In this document: positions 15,538 through 22,068 of the stretch, in pieces | How positions within the stretch are numbered: position 1 is the stretch's first letter | Layout: the number at the start of each line of letters is the position of its first letter | Source: Gammaproteobacteria bacterium | Lineage (GTDB): Bacteria; Pseudomonadota; Gammaproteobacteria; Magnimaribacterales; Magnimaribacteraceae | Reading direction: 5' to 3' | DNA: 26,439 nt | Assembly: GCA_002730855.1 (NCBI GenBank) | Contig: PCBA01000052.1 | Coordinates: forward strand, 1-26,439 | Translations under genes and position numbers: made by a program | The notes under the pieces: model-generated | What the model saw: only the letters and a program-made list of their open reading frames with translations | Databases searched by the model: none | Told to the model about the DNA's origin: nothing

Positions 15538-17274
15538 TTAAAATTTTATCTGTTTTTTAAAACCTTTTAATTTCATGCCTTTTCTTGAAATCTCTATATC
15601 TTTTTCTCCGTTAAGAACATTTTCATTAAATTTATACGTGACTTGATAGTCTCCTTTTAAACATGATGTATTATATTTATAAGATTTCTTTTGAGTTGAT
15701 CCTACTTTATTTAAGTATTGATTATATTTATTTTTTGAAAACAAGCTTTGCAATTTTATCTTTGTTTCATCAGGCGAAAGAATAAAGGCGGAGGCATTAT
15801 TCCCCCCAAACCCTTTAGCATTTAAGAAACAACCTTTATAAAAGTTTAGTTCTTCTGTTTTATTTTCAAGAAGGATATCTAAGTGTTTGGAGTAAACATC
15901 ATCAGCTAAAATTTCAGTGGAATGAATGCCAGGTATTATTCCTTTATTCCAAGTTCCAAGTGAAGTTATAAGCTGATCTCCTGAGGCCGGGGCCATGCTA
16001 TGTCCAAGGTAGCTTTTTATAGCAGTAACAGGCCAGTTTTTTATACCAAAAGTATTCGCTATCTCATTAAGGATGTGTGATTCAGTTACTCTATTGGCGG
16101 GAGTACCAGTTCCGTGAGCATGTACAAAAGTATTTCTCCTTAAAGATTTTATACCTATGTTTTTCTCTGCATCTGCAGCACATTTTGCCATGGTTATATA
16201 ATTTCCTACACCTGGACCGCTAATAGAACTTTTATGTCCATCAGAATGAGAGTGCACTGAAGTTACTGACCCATAAACGTCTGCTCCGAGCTCAATAGCA
16301 AGACTATCTTCCATTAGAATAACAAATTGAGATGATTCTCCTAAAACCATACCCGCGTTATTACCAAAAGGACGACAGGCCTTAGTTTGAATAGGCCCTC
16401 CCTCAATTGATTCACCATTTGAGGCTTGTAGTTCGAGCATTCTTTTGTCGTCAGATAAAGCTGACATTGCGAAGAATCCGTCAGTTATCTCAGGAGTAAT
16501 GGGAGCTTCCGCTGCTCCCACAATCGCGACTTTTGAATTTCCTGACTCAATAGCCTCTTTCCCCATTTGTAGGTTGTAAAGGAAAGTAGCACAAGCTCCT
16601 ACAATATGACCAGTTCGTCCAACATTTCCTAGCACATAGGCGTTAATAAAATCTGCAGACATTTCTACCAAGCCCAATGGAAGATTCTTTGAACTTGCTC
16701 TTGAGCCTTTAATTCTAGATTGCATGAGTCCACCAAAGCCAAAACTATCCAACTGACCGATTGCGGCTCCACTGAATACCGACACTTCATCTGGTTTAAT
16801 TAACTCTTGAACTTCTTCCCATTTAAAGCCCAACTGACCGATAGCATCGCTCATACCGAATATAGTCATTTGTAAGGCTTTCGGGTGTTGTCTGGCAGGA
16901 TAATAACTGGCTGGATCAAAACCTTTGGGAAGTTGACCAGCAGCACTAGCTTTTATTTGATCCAGAATAATTCCATCAGGATCATAAACTTCTTTATCAA
17001 TTTTTCTGACGAAACAGTCACTTCTAATAGAGGAATTATTTTCAAGTAAATACTCTTTTAAATTAATAGAGTCTCCTGAAACAGTTTCCCAGCTACTACC
17101 TACAGTTTCTATTTTTCCTTGTAGGACTGCTAAATCTTGAAGAACTTCTAACTGCTCTTTTTCTTTAAGAGATTCAAATACCAGATTTTTATATCCCAAA
17201 AAATTTGAAGATCTGCCTGATGAGTTTATACCTCCAAATCCAGAGATTACTGCTAAAGGTTTATTACTGTTCAT
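15538..17274 (-). CDS. Long beta-ketoacyl synthase (FabY-like)
   Basis: This 578-residue thiolase-fold condensing enzyme has active-site Cys228 in GACATFL, His387 in HAHGTGT, and Lys420/His425 in IKSYLGHS, so the Cys-His-His triad is intact. It is longer than FabB/FabF (about 410): an N-terminal stretch opening SGFGGINSSGRSS and a lysine-rich tail of about 70 residues are extra. Length and N-terminus resemble FabY of Pseudomonas aeruginosa, which starts fatty acid synthesis by condensing acetyl-CoA with malonyl-ACP; this match is from memory. I chose the ATG at 17274 over a TTG at 17313, since the conserved part begins about eight residues after that ATG. It is divergent from the acyl-CoA synthetase (79 bases) and co-directional with the dehydrogenase-kinase-DUF6285 genes. 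Confidence 0.85.
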   Translation of the reverse strand: MNSNKPLAVISGFGGINSSGRSSNFLGYKNLVFESLKEKEQLEVLQDLAVLQGKIETVGSSWETVSGDSINLKEYLLENNSSIRSDCFVRKIDKEVYDPDGIILDQIKASAAGQLPKGFDPASYYPARQHPKALQMTIFGMSDAIGQLGFKWEEVQELIKPDEVSVFSGAAIGQLDSFGFGGLMQSRIKGSRASSKNLPLGLVEMSADFINAYVLGNVGRTGHIVGACATFLYNLQMGKEAIESGNSKVAIVGAAEAPITPEITDGFFAMSALSDDKRMLELQASNGESIEGGPIQTKACRPFGNNAGMVLGESSQFVILMEDSLAIELGADVYGSVTSVHSHSDGHKSSISGPGVGNYITMAKCAADAEKNIGIKSLRRNTFVHAHGTGTPANRVTESHILNEIANTFGIKNWPVTAIKSYLGHSMAPASGDQLITSLGTWNKGIIPGIHSTEILADDVYSKHLDILLENKTEELNFYKGCFLNAKGFGGNNASAFILSPDETKIKLQSLFSKNKYNQYLNKVGSTQKKSYKYNTSCLKGDYQVTYKFNENVLNGEKDIEISRKGMKLKGFKKQIKF

Positions 17275-17353
17275 TAATGAAATTCTTTTACTTAACAGCC
17301 TATTGTATGGCAATATTTGTTAAAGAATATCAATTTATAACAAGGGAGAAGTT

Positions 17354-18889
17354 ATGCATCCAGGAATCAATGGAAAAAAGTTTCCAGATAAACCCGCCCT
17401 AATCATGCAAGGAAGCGGGAAAGTGGTTACGCATGGAGAGTTAAATGATTTATCTAATCAAGGAGCACAGCTTTTTAGGTCTTTAGGATTAGTGCCAGGA
17501 GATTCCATTGCGATTATGCTAGAAAATCATTTTTTATTTTTTCCTATTATCTTTGCTGCTTGGCGTAGTGGACTTAGGTACACTGCAATTAGCTGGAGGC
17601 TTCAACCAGAAGAAGTTGAATACATTGTTAAAGATTGTGAAGCTAAAGTTTTTATAACTTCTAAATTTCTAGAAGAAACTGCTGAAAACCTAGACACCTC
17701 TCTTAAAGATGTTCATAAGCTCATGCTTGATGGAACAACCGATAACTATCTTTCGTATGAAGGGTCTATAGCGACTCAACCTGAAGAACCTATTTCTGAT
17801 GAGTGCGTTGGAGGTCCTATGCTTTATTCTTCTGGAACGACAGGAAGACCTAAAGGGGTTAGCAGGGAATTAACTTTAGATCCTTTGCCTTATTCAGAAG
17901 AAGAGGGCGACCCAAGTTTATCTAGAGTGTTGCTTTTGTATGGAGCTAATGAGGATAGCATTTATCTCTCTCCAGCACCTCTGTATCACTCTGCACCTCT
18001 AAACTTTTGTACAGGATTTCTTGCCGAGGGCTCTACTTGTGTCATTTTAGAAAAGTTTGATGCAGAAAGTGCTTTGCAAGCTATAGAAGAGCATAAGGTA
18101 ACTCATTCGCAGTGGGTTCCAACTATGTTTGTAAGGTTTTTAAAGTTTGATCCTTCGCTTAGGACGCAGTTTGATTTATCTAGCCACCAGGTTGCCATTC
18201 ACGCTGCCGCTCCTTGTCCTGTAGAAGTTAAAGAACAAATGATAGATTGGTGGGGGCCTATTCTTTTTGAATATTATGCGGGAACGGAATTTAATGGAAT
18301 GACTATTATTAATTCAGAAGAATGGTTGAGCCATAAAGGTTCAGTAGGACGACCTCTTTTTGGAGAACTTCATATCTTGGATGACGACGGTGAAGAGATG
18401 GCACAAGGAGAGACTGGCGGTGTTTACTTTGGAGGAGAGACAGCAACTACTTTTAGATATCACAATGATGAAGAGAAAACTAAAGGCGCAATATCTGAGC
18501 AAGGTTACAGCACTTTAGGTGATGTGGGCTATCTGGATGAAGAAGGGTATTTATACTTAACTGATCGAAAGTCTTTCATGATTATTTCTGGGGGTGTAAA
18601 TATTTATCCCAAAGAAACAGAAGATGCTCTAGTAATGCATCCTAAGGTTGCTGACGTAGCGGTTTTTGGTGTCCCAAACGCTGAAATGGGTGAAGAAGTT
18701 AAGGCGGTAGTTCAACCAGAGAATATGTCTGATGCAGGTCCAGATTTAGAAGCTGAACTGATGGCTTATTGCAAAGAAAAGATTTCCTCCGTTAAATGCC
18801 CTAAGTCCATTGATTTTGAAAAGGAGTTACCTAGGCATCCAACTGGTAAACTTTACAAGCGTCTTTTGAAAGACAAGTATTGGCCTTAA
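17354..18889 (+). CDS. AMP-forming acyl-CoA synthetase
   Basis: This 511-residue member of the adenylate-forming (ANL) superfamily would activate a carboxylic acid to its CoA thioester by way of an acyl-adenylate. The P-loop YSSGTTGRPKG is at residues 158-168, YAGTE is motif A5, YLYLTDRKSFMIISGGVNIY is the hinge region, and the C-terminal catalytic Lys499 is in PTGKLYKR. It resembles FadD/FadK-type fatty-acid ligases, with no strong clue to chain length. A strong ribosome site AAGGGAGAAG (17342-17351) precedes the ATG, unlike most genes here, which suggests high translation. In the proposed pathway it would take the LvaE role and load the hydroxyacid on CoA. The next gene starts directly after its stop. 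Confidence 0.92.
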   Translation: MHPGINGKKFPDKPALIMQGSGKVVTHGELNDLSNQGAQLFRSLGLVPGDSIAIMLENHFLFFPIIFAAWRSGLRYTAISWRLQPEEVEYIVKDCEAKVFITSKFLEETAENLDTSLKDVHKLMLDGTTDNYLSYEGSIATQPEEPISDECVGGPMLYSSGTTGRPKGVSRELTLDPLPYSEEEGDPSLSRVLLLYGANEDSIYLSPAPLYHSAPLNFCTGFLAEGSTCVILEKFDAESALQAIEEHKVTHSQWVPTMFVRFLKFDPSLRTQFDLSSHQVAIHAAAPCPVEVKEQMIDWWGPILFEYYAGTEFNGMTIINSEEWLSHKGSVGRPLFGELHILDDDGEEMAQGETGGVYFGGETATTFRYHNDEEKTKGAISEQGYSTLGDVGYLDEEGYLYLTDRKSFMIISGGVNIYPKETEDALVMHPKVADVAVFGVPNAEMGEEVKAVVQPENMSDAGPDLEAELMAYCKEKISSVKCPKSIDFEKELPRHPTGKLYKRLLKDKYWP

Positions 18890-19552
18890 GTGAGCGCTAA
18901 AAGGTCACTGGTCGTTGGTTCTACTGGTCTAGTCGGAGAGATGCTTGTTAGGCAGTTAGCCTCAGATAAGAATTATGTAAAAGCTCTCTCTAGAAATGAA
19001 CTAAGTTATTCTGACCCTTTAGTTGATCATATTAAAGTAGATTTTGAGAATTTAGATTTATACCATGAACACTTTAAAGAGGTAGATGAAGTTTACATAT
19101 GTCTTGGGACAACTATCTCAAAAGCTGGATCTAAGGAGGCCTTCGAGAAAGTTGATATAGATTATTGCTTAGATACAGCAAAACAAGCGATCAATGCAGG
19201 GGTAAGAAACCTTTCATTGATTACTTCAGTTGGAGCTGATTTAGATTCTTCTAATTTCTACCTAAGAACAAAAGGAATTATCGAAGACAAAATCTCACAA
19301 TTAGATTTTGAATCACTTTCTATACACAGACCGGGTCTATTAATAGGGCCTAGAAAAGAAATGCGACTTGCTGAATTAATTGGGCAAAAAATCGCTCCAA
19401 TTTTATTTAACCCAATCTTGTTTGGGAATTTATCTAAATACAAATGCATTAAAGTTAACATGCTGGCTAGAGCAATGATGAATTGTTCTGGTTTAGAAAC
19501 AGGAACCAAATATTATTACTATAATGACTTTGTTGAAAAGGGAAGTGGTTGA
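18890..19552 (+). CDS. Atypical SDR / NAD(P)-binding protein (HTATIP2/YbjT-like)
   Basis: This 220-residue NAD(P)-binding Rossmann protein has the motif VVGSTGLVG (GxxGxxG, residues 10-16), and ITSVGAD with Ser113 followed by FYLRTKG with Tyr124/Lys128, so the catalytic Ser-Tyr-Lys set is present. The pattern matches atypical SDRs related to human HTATIP2 and bacterial YbjT-like oxidoreductases, whose natural substrates are mostly unknown. The GTG start follows the synthetase stop with no gap, so it is co-translated. Its end is one base from the convergent monooxygenase stop. Function in the pathway is open. Confidence 0.82.
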   Translation: MSAKRSLVVGSTGLVGEMLVRQLASDKNYVKALSRNELSYSDPLVDHIKVDFENLDLYHEHFKEVDEVYICLGTTISKAGSKEAFEKVDIDYCLDTAKQAINAGVRNLSLITSVGADLDSSNFYLRTKGIIEDKISQLDFESLSIHRPGLLIGPRKEMRLAELIGQKIAPILFNPILFGNLSKYKCIKVNMLARAMMNCSGLETGTKYYYYNDFVEKGSG

Positions 19553-19553
19553 A

Positions 19554-21014
19554 TTAGCCTGCCTTTTTAAATTTCAAATTTGAATCTTCTATACTCTTAA
19601 ATCTAATTTGAAAAAGATCTTTTAGATAGTTTTGAGTATTTATCCATGGATCTTTAGAACCTTGTTTGGGGAGCATGTGAGCAACTCTTTGAATGTAACC
19701 AGAAGTTAGATCTAGGAAATCGCTATCGGCAGCTACATCTTTACCAGCTTCGGGACAAAAATAATCCATGCCTTTTTTATCTAGAAGATTAATTAGTTTA
19801 CAAGCGTACTCGCTGGTTAGATCAGCCCCTAATGTCCAAGAAGCTGTTGTGTATCCAAATGTAGCTATAAGATTAGGTACATCGCTAAACATCATAGTTT
19901 TGTATTGTATTTTTTCTGAAATATCTAATGTTTGGTTATCAATTTTTATATCTATTCCATTTAGAAGCTGCATGTTTAATCCGGTTGCAGTAATAATAAT
20001 ATCTGCTTCAAGTTCTTCTCCAGAATTAAGCTTAATTCCTTTAGGTGTAAATTCATGAATAGTATCTGTTACTACTGAAGCCTTACCAGAATTAATGGCT
20101 TCAAACATATCAGCATTGGGTACGAGGCATAAACGCTGGTCCCAAGGCATATATTTTGGAGTGAAGTGTTTATCAATATTATAGTTTTCACCTAAGTGCT
20201 CCTTAACGCCATTAATCAGCATTTCTTTGTACTTAAGAGGCTTCTTTTTAACTTGCGAAACAAAAAAACGACCTAGTAGAATATTTTTCCATCTAATCAA
20301 GAAGAAGCCCAATTTATCAGTAGTTATTTTTTTTATAAACTCATCCAAGACACTTTGATCTGGAGCAGCCATATAATAAGTAGGCGACCTTTGCAACATG
20401 GTGATGTGAGACACTTCTTCAGCCATTGAAGGGATTATTGTTACGGCTGTTGCCCCACTTCCAATAACAACAACTCTTTTTCCTAAATAATCTAGATCTT
20501 CAGGCCATTTTTGCGGGTGGACAATTAGACCTTCAAAGTTGTCTCTACCTTCAAATTCAGGAGTGTATCCCTCGTCGTAGTTGTAATAGCCTCCACAAAG
20601 GTAAAGAATGTTACAGCTCATTGTTTGAACGGATTTATTAGATTGATCTTCTACTTCTAAGCTCCAAATCGCTTCAGTCGAAATCCAAGATGCGCTTATA
20701 ACTTTTCTCTTAAACTGAATTCTTTCTCTTAGCTTATTTTCATCAACTGCCTCATTTAGATACTCCATAATTGAAGGACCATCAGCAATTGTCTTAGGCT
20801 CTGTCCATGGTTTAAATCTGAAACCCATGGTATGCATATCAGAATCAGATCTTATTCCTGGATATTTAAATAAGTCCCAGGTTCCTCCAATGCTCTCTCT
20901 TCCCTCAAGAATGGTGAAGGTCTTTTGAGGGCAAGTTTTTTTAAGGTTGTAAGCGGCACCAATTCCTGAAATACCTGCACCAACTATGATTACGTCTTTG
21001 TGATTAACTTCCAT
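19554..21014 (-). CDS. Flavin-dependent Baeyer-Villiger monooxygenase (EthA-like)
   Basis: This 486-residue FAD/NADPH monooxygenase inserts oxygen next to a ketone carbonyl, giving an ester or lactone. The FAD motif GAGISG is at residues 12-17, GGTWDLFKYPGIRSDSDM at 43-60, the Baeyer-Villiger fingerprint FEGLIVHPQKWP at 160-171 (consensus FxGxxxHxxxWP) and the NADPH motif GSGATA at 185-190. Long stretches (SGYYNYDEGY-like, PWDQRLCLVPN, ADIIITATGLN, SWTL-ADL) match mycobacterial EthA as I remember it, so the EthA class is quite sure. EthA relatives accept long-chain aliphatic and aryl ketones. No ribosome site precedes the ATG; the 62-base gap to folD may hold its promoter, but no clear boxes are seen there. 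Confidence 0.93.
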   Translation of the reverse strand: MEVNHKDVIIVGAGISGIGAAYNLKKTCPQKTFTILEGRESIGGTWDLFKYPGIRSDSDMHTMGFRFKPWTEPKTIADGPSIMEYLNEAVDENKLRERIQFKRKVISASWISTEAIWSLEVEDQSNKSVQTMSCNILYLCGGYYNYDEGYTPEFEGRDNFEGLIVHPQKWPEDLDYLGKRVVVIGSGATAVTIIPSMAEEVSHITMLQRSPTYYMAAPDQSVLDEFIKKITTDKLGFFLIRWKNILLGRFFVSQVKKKPLKYKEMLINGVKEHLGENYNIDKHFTPKYMPWDQRLCLVPNADMFEAINSGKASVVTDTIHEFTPKGIKLNSGEELEADIIITATGLNMQLLNGIDIKIDNQTLDISEKIQYKTMMFSDVPNLIATFGYTTASWTLGADLTSEYACKLINLLDKKGMDYFCPEAGKDVAADSDFLDLTSGYIQRVAHMLPKQGSKDPWINTQNYLKDLFQIRFKSIEDSNLKFKKAG

Positions 21015-21076
21015 ATATAAATTGATTTATTAATTTTACTTTAAACTTTTTCTTGTTTATTTAAAACATTTTAACA

Positions 21077-21910
21077 TTAAGAATTTTCGCAAGCCTCTAC
21101 CGTCTGTAGAATTAAAGTATTTATGGTCATTGGCCCAACTCCTCCTGGAACAGGAGTGTAAGCTGAACTTCTATCTATAACTGGATCCAAATCAATATCA
21201 CCACACTTTTCAGGGTGATAACCGGCATCTATGACAATCGCATCATTTTTTATCCATTCCGCTTTTATAAATTTAGGTATTCCAACAGCACCAACTACAA
21301 TATCAGCACTATTAATTACTTTGTCTAGATTTTCTGTCTTAGAGTGACATATAGTTACGGTAGCGTTTTTATTTAGAAGCATCATTGCCATGGGCTTGCC
21401 TAATATAGGACTTCTTCCTACCACTACAGCGTGTTTACCTGAAACTTCTATTTCATAGTGTTCTAATAATCTAATTATCCCTTGAGGCGTACATGAACCA
21501 TAAGCCGGCTCATTCATAGACATTTTTCCAAATCCTAAGCAAGTTACCCCATCAACATCTTTGGTTATGTCTATGGCGTCAAAGCAAGATCTTTCATCTA
21601 TTTGAGGAGGGACAGGATGTTGCAATAAAATACCGCTGACATCTTTTCGCTCATTTAGTTCACGTATCTTAGTTAAAAGTTCTTCCGTAGTTGTTTTTTC
21701 ATCTAATTCGATCTTAAGGGATTGCATGCCTATTCTTTTGCATGCGTTACCCTTCATGTTCACATAAGTTTCAGAAGCAGGATCATTGCCAACTAATATA
21801 GTGGCTAAGATTGGTACGAATCCTTTATCTCTTTTTATAATAGCTACTCTTTGCTTAAGATCTGCTTCACAAATAGAAGATAGCTTTTTTCCATCTAATA
21901 GAATTGTCAT
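21077..21910 (-). CDS. folD: Bifunctional 5,10-methylenetetrahydrofolate dehydrogenase / cyclohydrolase
   Basis: This 277-residue FolD interconverts 5,10-methylene-THF and 10-formyl-THF for purine and formyl-Met-tRNA synthesis. YVNMK at residues 49-53 holds the catalytic Tyr49/Lys53. GILLQHPVPPQ, DVDGVT, VVGRSPILGKPMA (NADP-binding) and the closing PVPGGVGPMT are all present, and the length is typical. It is a housekeeping gene with no functional link to its neighbours; the divergent receptor starts 158 bases away. A TCACGTGA palindrome at 21923-21930 lies just upstream of its ATG. Confidence 0.96.
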   Translation of the reverse strand: MTILLDGKKLSSICEADLKQRVAIIKRDKGFVPILATILVGNDPASETYVNMKGNACKRIGMQSLKIELDEKTTTEELLTKIRELNERKDVSGILLQHPVPPQIDERSCFDAIDITKDVDGVTCLGFGKMSMNEPAYGSCTPQGIIRLLEHYEIEVSGKHAVVVGRSPILGKPMAMMLLNKNATVTICHSKTENLDKVINSADIVVGAVGIPKFIKAEWIKNDAIVIDAGYHPEKCGDIDLDPVIDRSSAYTPVPGGVGPMTINTLILQTVEACENS

Positions 21911-21979
21911 TTACGTATTTTCTCACGTGAAGGGATTTTTATAAAAGATTTTTCGTTAAAAAAAAACCCATAATAACTA

Positions 21980-22008
21980 GTGATAAGTTGTTGCTTTTAT
22001 CCTACTAT
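21980..22008 (+). promoter_or_regulatory. Possible promoter of the second TonB-dependent receptor
   Basis: GTGATA (21980-21985) and TACTAT (22003-22008) are spaced by exactly 17 bases, each matching four of six consensus positions. Transcription would start near 22015. Both boxes are weak, so this is tentative. Confidence 0.3.
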
Positions 22009-22021
22009 TACTTACAACTTA
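21984..22021. repeat. 8-bp perfect inverted repeat over the second receptor's promoter region
   Basis: TAAGTTGT (21984-21991) and ACAACTTA (22014-22021) are perfect inverted copies with a 22-base spacer that contains the candidate -10 box. The arms could be half-sites of a repressor operator; as an RNA hairpin the loop would be long. There is no matching element upstream of the first receptor. Confidence 0.4.
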
Positions 22022-22068
22022 AGCAAAGGCGAAATTGTCTTTGATTATTTAACTAAATGGGGAAAATT

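Noticed and set aside
17275..17313. TTG start adding 13 residues to the beta-ketoacyl synthase
   Set aside because: The conserved start follows the ATG at 17274 directly, and the upstream TTG has no better ribosome site.
21923..21930. TCACGTGA palindrome upstream of folD as an operator
   Set aside because: An 8-bp palindrome alone is expected by chance now and then, and nothing else supports a site here.
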